From Druceiella hillmani (Eukaryota > Arthropoda > Insecta > Lepidoptera > Hepialidae): 64,000 bases of DNA. Location of the stretch: assembly GCA_039881145.1 (NCBI GenBank), contig JAYKKI010000088.1, positions 1,235,001 through 1,299,000 of the forward strand, in the 5' to 3' direction. The notes below the pieces were generated by a model. It was not told the DNA's origin and made no database searches. It saw only the letters and a program-made list of their open reading frames with translations. Made by a program: the position numbers and the translations under genes. Shown one piece after another: positions 56,629 to 64,000 of this stretch (position 1 is the stretch's first letter; each line of letters opens with the position of its first letter).

Positions 56629-57240
56629 GTCCATATAGTATTGGGCCCCCCAGGTGTTGCAAGAAGAAAAAATGACACTTTTAAATAAAGAAAATGAAAA
56701 AAATAAGTCCCCGTTTTTATTTAAATCCACATTCAGATAAATATAGTTGTTTTTAAAAATAATATGAAACGAACTGCTGATTGTTTCCTGTTATGTCCTC
56801 TATACACAGATGTAACATGCTCACGTATGAAACTGGCAGACCCGACAAGGTTGTCAAAAAACCACGTAAAATTAGCAAAAAGTAAAAAAGACATTCATTT
56901 TGACAACAATATAACGAATGTCAATGTCAGTTAAGTTTATTTTTAATTCCTCTAGGCAATGGCTGTACATTTAAAAAGCTATCTATATTGTTTATTTTTG
57001 TATTCGTTTGTAAAAAGTTGTTATGTAATTCGATAGATTTTTATTATTGTTTTTATTTTTTATTAACGTTTCTTGATATTAATTTTGGTTCTTTCCTAAT
57101 TGTCAGTCGCCAAATTTGTTTTTTTTTATTCTAAAGAACATCAGCCTTTTTTAAAACTGTTATCCATTTCTGTAATGTCCGACCCATTATAGCCGGTATC
57201 CTTTATAATAGTACCTATAGGTTTGGCGTTATGATATTCA
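56629..57240 (+). mobile_element. Dispersed element family D, copy 3
   Basis: Starts GTCCATATAGTATTGGGCCC. Inside are CACAGATGTAACATGCTCAC, GGCAGACCCGACAAGGTTGT, ACATTCATTTTGACAACAA and TGTCAATGTCAGTTAAG. It ends with CTGTAATGTCCGACCCATTA and AGTACCTATAGGTTTGGCGT. It is the simplest copy and lacks the extra hairpin arm of copy 2. It lies just upstream of the DH exon. Confidence 0.65.
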
Positions 57241-57463
57241 CAGTTCCTTTTATTAATTTTTTGTTTTTTTTTCCAGTCAATGGAGATATTTTTGAAATAT
57301 CGGTCTAGTTTTTATACTGTATCTAGTAAGTTTCGTATCACTTGTTTCCGTTCTATTTTGATATTATTATAAATATGTATACGATTTTTTTTGTTTGGGT
57401 TAATTTCTATTGTGGGTTGATTGATGATCAAAATATTAAGAGTGATATCGTTTTTACCCATAG

Positions 57464-57579
57464 ACGCTCCTGAGGGACAGACAGAAGGCGGCGTCGGCGT
57501 GACGCAGCTGCAGCGCGTCTGCGAGGAGATCGTGGAGACGGAGAGGATCTACGTCGAGGATCTTCGGCAGGTTATAGAG
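57464..57579 (+). CDS. RhoGEF exon with the start of the DH domain
   Basis: The acceptor CCCATAG precedes 57464 and the donor GAG|GTAAAG follows 57579. The exon enters in phase 1 (completing an Asp codon with base G of 31928) and leaves in phase 0. It encodes APEGQTEGGVGVTQ, then LQRVCEEIVETERIYVEDLR and QVIE. The second part is the first helix (conserved region 1) of a Dbl-homology domain, where ETExxYVxDL is nearly invariant and the Glu contacts the Rho GTPase switch 1. PLEKHG members read very similarly here (RV..EI.ETER.YV.DL...VE). High GC and a CTGCAGCGCGTCTGCGAGGA stretch contrast with the AT-rich intron. The remaining DH and the PH domain must lie past the window. Confidence 0.9.
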
Positions 57580-57599
57580 GTAAAGTTTTTTTTATATTC

Positions 57600-57715
57600 G
57601 ATACCTGTTCGCATATACACGTATATACGTATATATACACATACGTAGATACGTAGATATGTACATACGTACATACGCATATACGTATATTTGTATATAC
57701 GTACGTACAGACCAA
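57600..57715. repeat. TACG/TATACG-type imperfect microsatellite
   Basis: A run of TATACG, TACATACG and TAGATACG units about 20 bases after the DH-exon donor. It lies in the next RhoGEF intron. Confidence 0.85.
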
Positions 57716-58106
57716 GGGACGAAGACGCATGTAATGTTACAAATGCAAATTTAGATCATAATAAATATTTAAAACAATTGAAAAATGTTATTTTTTGAAG
57801 TGAAATTTCCTTGGGCACAGTGAGGGTCGAATGTCGTGCAAACTTTTTATGCAACGTTTTCATGCAACGTTTAGTTGTAACGTCTAAATGTAACGAATCT
57901 ATCGTAAGGACGGAAGATAGGTACTTACCTAATAACCGAGAAAGATAAGTGAACACGTTACAATATGTAACGTCTAAATGTAACGAATCTGTCGCAAGAA
58001 GGACGGAAAATAGGTACTTAGTTGACAACCGAGAGAGATAGATGAACAAGATAGAATAAGACAAAAAGTGTACACATGCGCGAAAACAAACAAAAATGGC
58101 GCTCAC
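57716..58106. repeat. Family C end and a 90-bp direct duplication
   Basis: TTTTTTGAAGTGAAATTTCC at about 57791 marks a family C terminus. GTAACGTCTAAATGTAACGA occurs at 57877 and 57967, each followed by ATCT(A/G)TCG...GGACGGAA(A/G)ATAGGTACTTA and AACCGAGA(A/G)AGATA. The minus-strand frame 57756-58106 follows the repeat. Confidence 0.7.
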
Positions 58107-58338
58107 TATATTTACGACAACTATATGTGCGGGTTCATTGCGGATTTATAAATAAATTAAATACATATGTTGTTAATCATGCCATGGATGAAGTACACGC
58201 AAAATCAAATATAAATAGATATTAAATCGACAAAATTTTGACAGTTTACTTTTGACATACATAATGTACAAAACAGTAGATATCACTACTGTAATGTAAG
58301 TGCGCAATGAACCCGCACATATAGTTGTCGTAAATATA
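58107..58338. mobile_element. Foldback element, perfect 36-bp arms
   Basis: The arm starting TATATTTACGACAACTATAT at 58107-58142 is repeated exactly inverted at 58303-58338. The inner 160 bp is AT-rich and non-coding. Immediately right, ATTAGATGTTTACGTCGATT matches ATTAGATGTTTACGTCCATT at about 35377, so the flank is itself a repeat. Confidence 0.75.
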
Positions 58339-58469
58339 ATTTACATTAGATGTTTACGTCGATTTGTAATGGCGTTTTATTAATTTTTAACATGCTTTTA
58401 TTAGGTCGAGTTGTATGTAACTAATTATTTAATGGGATCTGCGAAACTAAATTTCATACACTTCTAATT

Positions 58470-58516
58470 GTTATATCATCATGAAACTTAACAGTTTAGT
58501 TTCATGATGATATAAC
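58470..58516. repeat. Perfect hairpin, 19-nt arms, 9-nt loop
   Basis: GTTATATCATCATGAAACT at 58470-58488 and its exact reverse complement at 58498-58516. Confidence 0.9.
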
Positions 58517-58529
58517 GCAACAGAACTGA

Positions 58530-58632
58530 TCCAGTTTAACTGTGTCGATACGTGCAAGTTTATCGTTGACAGTCAATGTGTGGTAGAGGAATTTCGTAAT
58601 GATAAAAAAAAATTACTGGCGACTCAAATAAA
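58530..58632 (+). repeat. Dispersed repeat family G, copy 1
   Basis: GAACTGATCCAGTTTAACTG, TGTCGATACGTGC, GTTTATCGTTGA and, at the end, TTACTGGCGACTCAAATAAA. The same order occurs at 60560-60672. Confidence 0.65.
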
Positions 58633-58640
58633 AAAAATCT

Positions 58641-58756
58641 CACAATTAAATGAAACTACGTGATGTAGTATTATTTCTACTTTCTTTAAATTTTTTACCA
58701 CGACCTACCTAGGTTTCGTTGTATTACAACGTCTTTAGGTGGGCTATTAGAAAAGA
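58641..58756 (+). mobile_element. Foldback MITE, left half only
   Basis: Matches the left arm of 11206-11470 (CACAATTAAATGAAACTACG ... TTTAGGTGGGCTATTAG) and stops near the centre. The right arm is missing, so this is a deleted copy. Confidence 0.75.
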
Positions 58757-58986
58757 TTAACTCTTAGGAACTTCCAACAGCATTTATATATTATGCAAAC
58801 CAATAGCGGAAGCCGGGTTTGTGCGGGGTTTCCCACTGTTAACGTTAGTGAGTTTATTGTAGAGGAGCGGTGTAGTATTTATTATACTTCCGAAAGTTAT
58901 ACATATTTTAGTGAGTTTTGATGACAATACAATAATTAAATAAAATAAAAAGAAAATTAATTCAAAACGAAGATTAAAGAAAGAAC
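58757..58986. other. Spacer
   Basis: A GC-richer patch at 58790-58860 has no frame of interest. The 69-codon minus frame (58784-58993) shows no domain. Confidence 0.35.
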
Positions 58987-59074
58987 GGAACAATTTAATT
59001 AAATTTTCACCTACTTCCCGACGTCCGAATTATTTCGATGCTGGTTTAGAACTGTAATTAATATATAATAATAG

Positions 59075-59124
<50 letters not shown>

Positions 59125-59407
59125 ATAATAGAACTATAATACTACCGATACTTCTATACGAATGCAAGATCTGGACTATTAAAGAATCAAGAATCTCAAG
59201 AAACGTATGCCCACATTTCAAATGTTTCTAACATTCTAATTGTGGGCCTACGTTTCCTGAGAATTTCTTTAATAGTCCTGATCTCGCATTCGTATAGAAG
59301 TATTGGTAGTATTATAGTTCTATTATTATATATTAACTATAGTTCTAAACTCGCATCGAAATAATTCGGACTTTAGGAAGTAGGTGAAAATTAAATTAAT
59401 TTATTCC
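58987..59407. mobile_element. Long foldback element, arms about 190 bp, one arm expanded
   Basis: Ends GGAACAATTTAATTAAATTT and AATTAAATTAATTTATTCC are inverted partners. Further in, GTCCGAATTATTTCGATGC pairs with GCATCGAAATAATTCGGAC, and TACTTCTATACGAATGCAAGA pairs with TCTCGCATTCGTATAGAAGTA-type sequence. The left arm has a TA run (59079-59120) absent from the right arm. The centre is near 59215. Non-coding. Confidence 0.8.
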
Positions 59408-59453
59408 ACTATAGACACAAGATGTCTACCTCTTGGACTCAAAGTCACTAATG

Positions 59454-59655
59454 AGGAAGGTTCTACGACGGCTTTGACAGAAACGCAAACTTTTTCAAAC
59501 CATCAACAAATGTAAAGCTTCATATATGAGGTATATGCTCAGACATGACAGATACAAGCTCTTGCAACTAATAATGATGGGAAAAGTTGCTGAGAGAAGG
59601 AAAACCGGTTGTAGAAGAAGTCATGGTTGCGCAACATCCGATAATGTATAGGGAT
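59454..59655 (+). pseudogene. LINE polymerase C-terminal remnant
   Basis: One frame reads RKVLRRL, stop, QKRKLFQTINKCKASYMRYM, then LRHDRYKLLQLIMMGKVAER and RKTGCRR. After a frameshift it continues SWLRNIR. The order R.L..I...K..Y..H..R.D.Y.LL.LI..GKV.G.R..GRRR.SWL.N.R is the usual end of one group of insect LINE polymerases, different from those at 42290 and 53699. One stop and one frameshift. It lies directly right of the long foldback element. Confidence 0.75.
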
Positions 59656-59814
59656 TACGAGTACCACGGAACTCTTTCGCCTTGCCAAAGACGAAATAAA
59701 ATACGCAGAGCTTACTGCCAACCTTCACTAGTTGGAGAGGAATCCTTAGAGGAAGAATTGAAAAATGTGCGGGTTATACTATGCTTTATGAATCTGCTAA
59801 CTTTCACGGCTCTG
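59656..59814. other. Spacer between LINE remnant and tandem array
   Basis: Part of a 142-codon plus frame (59587-60015) that starts out of frame in the LINE remnant and runs into the tandem array; not considered a gene. Confidence 0.4.
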
Positions 59815-60305
59815 GAAAATAGACAGAGGGATGGAAACTTGAGCGATTTTATGAGGGTTTCGTTTTTCTTTACGGTACAGAACCCCAAAAATCATCTAAC
59901 AAGACGAATTTTATACCACGTGGAAAATGTTCATTTTCGTTTCCGTGAAAATTTATGGCAGTGTTTTGAAAGCGGTAGTGGTAAAAATGTTACAGAAGGG
60001 CGGAAACTTGAGTGATTTTATGTGGGTTTCGTTTTTTTAACGGTAGAGAACCCCAAAAATCATCTAACAAGACGAATTTTATACCAGTTTTTATGGCAGT
60101 GTTTTGGAAGCGGTAGTGGTAAAATTGTTACAGAAGGACGGGAAATTGAGTGATCTTATGTGGATTTCGTTTTTTTAACGGTACAGAACTCCAAAAATAA
60201 TCGAACAAGACGATTTTTACACCACGTGGAAAATGTTCCTTTTCGTTTCCATGGAAATTTATTGCAGTGTTTTGGAAGCGGTAGTGTTAAAAATGTTATG
60301 CAGGT
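59815..60305. repeat. Tandem array, unit about 140-170 bp, three copies
   Basis: AGAACCCCAAAAATCATCTA near 59878 and 60046, with AGAACTCCAAAAATAATCGA near 60185. Units also share GAAAACTTGAGTGATTTTATG-like sequence, ACCACGTGGAAAATGTTC and AGCGGTAGTGGTAAAA. The middle unit has a deletion of about 35 bp that removes the ACCACGTGG part. Confidence 0.85.
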
Positions 60306-60374
60306 ATTTTAGCTAAAATATAACATATATACCTTCAAGATTGTACTCTCTCCCACTTTGCGATCAAATGAATA

Positions 60375-60560
60375 ATTTTATTGATAAATATTCACGCAGG
60401 CAGAGTTGGTAGATCGTAAACGCAGTGGCGCGCCCTTGGCCTACAGCGGCGTCCACGTGTCGGCACGTGCGCGTCCGTCGACCCCCGCCCACTCGTTGGC
60501 GCTCTGCCCACGTGCTACCGTCTTCACAACACATTTCCGACTGTAGCATGAGTCGGAACA
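60375..60560. other. GC- and CpG-rich block with three CACGTG sites
   Basis: About 180 bp of high GC in AT-rich DNA. CACGTG occurs at 60454-60459, 60464-60469 and 60509-60514. A 65-codon minus frame (60364-60561) crosses it without a known domain. It may be an enhancer or promoter for bHLH factors, or a GC-rich part of the family G repeat that starts at its right edge. Confidence 0.4.
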
Positions 60561-60672
60561 TGAACTGATTCAGTTTTACTGTGTCGACACGTACGAGTTT
60601 ATCGGTTGATCATCAAAATATTCTCGAGGAATTTGGTTATGGTGAAAAAGATTTACTGGCGACTCGAATAAA
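60560..60672 (+). repeat. Dispersed repeat family G, copy 2
   Basis: GAACTGATTCAGTTTTACTG, TGTCGACACGTACGAG and TTACTGGCGACTCGAATAAA match 58530-58632 in order. Confidence 0.65.
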
Positions 60673-60760
60673 AAAAAATTTGTTAAGTACGAGTAAAATT
60701 CGCACCACGAGTGTTCTGTACAAATTTTGGTACTTATAAACATTTAAGAGTACATAGTAT
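60668..60760 (+). repeat. Dispersed repeat family B
   Basis: TTTGTTAAGTACGAGTAAAA, TTCGCACCACGAG, then ACATTTAAGAGTACATAGTA, as in the copy at 6585. Confidence 0.6.
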
Positions 60761-60809
60761 TTATACTAAACCAAATTTTTTTTTACTAAAATAAATTTAC
60801 AAATATTAA

Positions 60810-61065
60810 TTTTTCAAAACGAAAACGTATTGCGTTCTACATTGTTTATAGGCGTAAAAACACAGTGAATATTTAATAATATTATTCCTCACTATGTAAA
60901 TATGTAATATATAGCCTAGTATAATGTTTGGAATAGTTTCCATGTACTTTTTCACAACGTAAACGTCTTGCGTATTACATTTTTCACATGCGTAAAAACA
61001 TAGTGCATATATAATAATATTATTTCTCACTTTGTAAATATATAATATATAGCCTAGTATAACGT
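60810..61065. repeat. Tandem duplication, unit about 138 bp
   Basis: ATAGCCTAGTATAA occurs at about 60911 and 61049. GCGTAAAAACA(C/T)AGTG and TAATAATATTATT recur at the same distance. It follows the family B repeat. Confidence 0.8.
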
Positions 61066-61124
61066 TTGAGATATATATTTTATATATAAATTAGTTTTTG
61101 TATTTTATTTAAGTCACTTGTACA

Positions 61125-62100
61125 TGTCACAAGTTGATTAACTGTAAACTAGCAAATCCTACTTAGCTGTTGTAATTTTCGTTACAAATTCTACTATTGT
61201 GAATAATTTTCAAATATCTAGAAATAGCGGTTTAGCTGCTAGGGGACAGGACAACTCTCTGTAATGAAAATTACCATTTTAAAACTTAATATATCGTAAA
61301 CGGATCCCTGTATTACATGTCACAATTGTTCGACTGTTACTCGTAAACTAGCAAATCCTACTTAGCTGTTGTAATGTTCGTTACAAATTCTACTATTGTG
61401 AATACTTTCAAATATCTAGAAGTAGCGGTTTAGTTGCTAGGGGACAGGACATATCTCTGTAATGAAAATTACTATTTTAAAACTTAATATATCGTAAACG
61501 GATCCCTGTATTACATGTCACAAGTTGGTCGACTGTTACTCGTAAACTAGCAAATCCTACTTAGCTGTTGTAATTTTCATTACAAATTCTACTATTGTGA
61601 ATACTTTTCAAATATCTAGAAATAGCGGTTTAGCTGCTAGTGGGCAGGGACATATCTGTAATGAAAATTACCATTTTAAAACTTAATATATCGTAAACGG
61701 ATCCCTGCATTACATGTCACAATTGGTCGACTGTTACTCGTAAAGTAGCAAATCCTACTTAGCTGTTGTGATTACCGTTACAAATTCTACTATTGTGAAT
61801 ACTTTAAAATATCTAGAAATATCGGTTTATCTGCTAGGGGGCAGGGACACATCTCTGTAATGAAAATTACCATTTTAAAACTTAATATATCGTAAACGGA
61901 TCCCTGTATTACTTGTCACAAGTTAGTCGACTGTTACTCGTAAACTAGCAAATCCTACTTAGCTGTTGTACTTTTCGTTACATATTCTACTAGTCAACTA
62001 TCTAGAAATAGCGGTATAGCCGCTAGGGAGCATGGACACATGTCTGTAACGAAAATTATCATTTTAAAACTTAACATTTCGTAAATGGATTCCTGTATCG
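61125..62100. repeat. Tandem array, unit about 199 bp, five copies
   Basis: ACTAGCAAATCCTACTTAGC (AGTAGC once) at 61148, 61347, 61546, 61744 and 61944. Units share ATATCTAGAAATAGCGGTTT, GTAATGAAAATTACCATTTT and TATCGTAAACGGATCCCTG. The last unit is shortened. Confidence 0.9.
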
Positions 62101-63540
62101 AAAAAGTGTTCGTGACGTATCCCCAATATCTTTGAAAGACCTATTCAAAAATACCTCGACGATACTTTTCACAATGGACTATGTCAAAAAAATTCACCTC
62201 TACTTTACACGTAGGGAAAATACCATAAAAACCTGTTTTCTAAAGATTATATTTTATAACTTTGATAATCCTAAAAAGTTTGGAAAATTGGAATTGGAAC
62301 TTTTTTACGGTTTTTTCTTCCTTGGATGTGTACGAGTTTGTACGCGTATAACATTATTTTTACTTGTATACCCACTTCTGGCGGCGTACGTATATCTAGA
62401 ATAATACACATTGTTAAAAATTAAATGTTAATTTCAAATTTTGCTCAGAGTGGCGTTCAGCAATGACGTTTAATGCAAAGTTACATGTAACGGATCTGTT
62501 GACATTCGACGCGTATATTCACTTAAGTTCAAATTTGATATGTCATTTAAATTAGCAATTAAGTGTACCGTTTAATATCGGTACTATCTGTGTTTTAGTA
62601 CTCTCAAATACATCACAAAACATAAAAACCAATACCACCTTAACATTGGCAGAATACTACAGTATTTCTAATAAAACAAAATTCTTGTTTTTATTGTAAA
62701 CCCAATTAAGCTAAGTATAGCAACATACTTTTAGGTTATAAGTTGATGTTAACATGCGTGTTAGAAGGTGGAAACACTTTACTACTTCAGCGCCATAATT
62801 TACTGACTTTTTCTGTGTTATTTATTGGCGGGGCCAACAGATGGTGTTAGGATCGCGTTAATAGGGAAATAATAGGGCGTCACACCGTTGTTTTAATCTC
62901 AGCGTGACGTCTATTTTTCCTAGAGAAGTTACACTTTAAAAAAAGTTTTGAAGTGGTTTTATGGGTAGCTCCGCCTGCGTTAATGAGTTTTGAGATTTTT
63001 ATAGTTATCTTACGTGTGACTAATATTTTAAATGGTATCTGTAATGCCCAAACATTGAAGCACTCAGCAATTTGGAATTTTATGGAATCGTCTAGTAAAA
63101 ACTAATTATTTTTTGATTTGCTTGAAAAAATCGATTTAAAATGTAAGTAGACAAAATGTTATGGTTATTAAATTAATTTTAGTATTCGGAGATAATCTTA
63201 ATTCGCTAAGACTATCCTTCCATATTACTCGGGATGTTAAAAAATATTTAAAAATTTTCACAATATATTGCACTGTTTTCTGCATTTGTTTTTAGAAATG
63301 AGCAAGTGGGTATCGGTATAAGTAGTTCAACTAGTTTGGTATACTAGCTATTTTGCAATATTTTAGCACGGATAAACCTGTGGTATATTACACATTTTTA
63401 GATCTTCAAAGTGTCTTCCTTTGAGATGCGTCCAGAAGTTTGTCTTAAAGTCTGATGAGGGCTATGATACTGTAGCTATTAATGTATCAGTTTCGTTAAA
63501 ATTCACCACAAAAATCCGACATCGTTACTATTTTGTTTTT
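62101..63540. other. AT-rich sequence, nothing firm
   Basis: A 90-codon plus frame at 62132-62404 has hydrophobic stretches (YGFFFLGCVRVCTRITLFLL) but no domain. 62820-62960 contains ACAGATGGTGTTAGGATCGC and GGGCGTCACACCG, likely a short element. No exon recognised. Confidence 0.35.
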
Positions 63541-63559
63541 GTATAGCTCACATACAGAT

Positions 63560-63775
63560 ATTGAAAGGAGACCCGTGTAAGTAGGTCTGGCATTACAAAA
63601 ACAGAATGTAATTAAAAAAAACTGGTATTTTTTAGAATTTAAAAACAATCGGGAAAGAACAAAAAATAAAATACAGATTGTAATCATAAGACAAAATAAA
63701 TAAAATATATCTTCATAAACACGCCTATATTATATTTTTAATATTTAAAGAATTGTTAATTACTAACAAAAATAT
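63560..63775 (-). mobile_element. Dispersed element family D, fragment
   Basis: GTAGGTCTGGCATTACAAAA, AACTGGTATTTTTTAGAA, AAATACAGATTGTAATCATA and TCTTCATAAACACGCCTAT match 28935-29160 in the same order and orientation. It contains the minus frame 63496-63687, which corresponds to 28879-29097 only in its first residues (M(I/V)TICIL). Confidence 0.6.
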
Positions 63776-63828
63776 CATTAAATATATTTGTCGTTAATTT
63801 TGTAGAAATTAATTTTAATTTAATTTTT

Positions 63829-64000
63829 CTCAATTAAATAAAACTACGTGATGTAGTATTATTTCTACTTTATTTAAATTCTTTACCACTACCTGAAGAT
63901 TGAGGTCAATCTTAACAAATTGCCCACCTGAAGACATTGTCATAAAACGAAACCTAAGACGTGGTAAAGAATTTAAATAAAGTAGAAATAATACTACATC
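63829..64000 (+). mobile_element. Foldback MITE, third copy, cut by window end
   Basis: CTCAATTAAATAAAACTACG starts it. Arms with GTAGTATTATTTCTACTTTA and the inverted AAAGTAGAAATAATACTACA are visible. The centre is rearranged compared with 11206-11470 and the last bases lie outside the window. Confidence 0.8.

Larger units (their letters stand above)
31929..57463 (+). other. RhoGEF intron, about 25.5 kb, phase 1
   Basis: GTGAGT at 31929 and ATAG at 57460-57463 bound it. Joining base 31928 (G) with 57464-57465 (AC) gives an in-frame Asp codon, and the reading continues without a stop. The intron is packed with satellites, a mariner, LINE remnants and MITEs listed separately. An additional small exon inside it cannot be excluded, but it would have to keep the phase. 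Confidence 0.75.

Noticed and set aside
57262..57310. Alternative acceptor TTTTTTTTCCAG at about 57266-57277
   Set aside because: The sequence after it reaches an in-frame stop quickly and does not join in phase with the DH exon without an added donor. It may be a cryptic site.
59587..60015. 142-codon plus frame as a gene
   Set aside because: It begins out of frame in a LINE remnant and ends in a tandem array; the true LINE frame is a different one.

Overview
The window looks like nuclear DNA of an insect, most likely a moth or butterfly. It is strongly AT-rich. It is crowded with short dispersed repeats of kinds familiar from Lepidoptera: repeats carrying a GTGCGAGT...GGGTTCCGTA motif, a GAAGTGAAACTTCTTTA terminus, and Helitron-like 3' ends of the GCGGGCACAGCTAGT type. 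Protein-coding sequence is rare and split by spliceosomal introns. I see no bacterial-type operons, rRNA, tRNA or CRISPR. The order-level call is inference from repeat sequences, not from a database search.

One gene is well supported. It lies on the + strand and encodes a Rho guanine-nucleotide exchange factor, best matched to the PLEKHG/puratrophin-type Dbl family. A long disordered N-terminal exon (30597-31928) and a short exon holding the start of the catalytic DH domain (57464-57579) are separated by a phase-1 intron of about 25.5 kb. Both splice junctions agree in phase. The exon upstream of 30597 was not found. The rest of the DH-PH module should lie beyond position 64000.

Everything else is intronic or upstream sequence dominated by repeats. 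By my tally tandem arrays make up about a fifth of the window: units of about 135 bp (976-1785), 190 bp (3916-4935), 91 bp (7140-7510), 140 bp (15812-16795 and 19608-20041), 324 bp (28271-28922), 91 bp (29556-29828), 198 bp (39630-40622), 120 bp with higher-order structure (43240-44968), a 3.6-kb satellite with a very regular 167-bp unit (45650-49245), and 199 bp (61125-62100). Transposon remnants include an internally deleted mariner with terminal inverted repeats and TA target-site copies (52443-53160), at least four LINE coding fragments (26860-27216, 42290-42545, 53660-54273, 59454-59655), three copies of a long-arm foldback MITE (11206, 58641, 63829), Helitron-like ends and several nested insertions.

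The most unusual signal is the number of perfect or near-perfect snap-back palindromes: short-loop hairpins with 16- to 49-nt arms scattered from end to end. In one case (41800-41907) a second copy of the same repeat at 56629-57240 carries only one arm. That shows the hairpin arose by inverted duplication in place, or was lost from the other copy.
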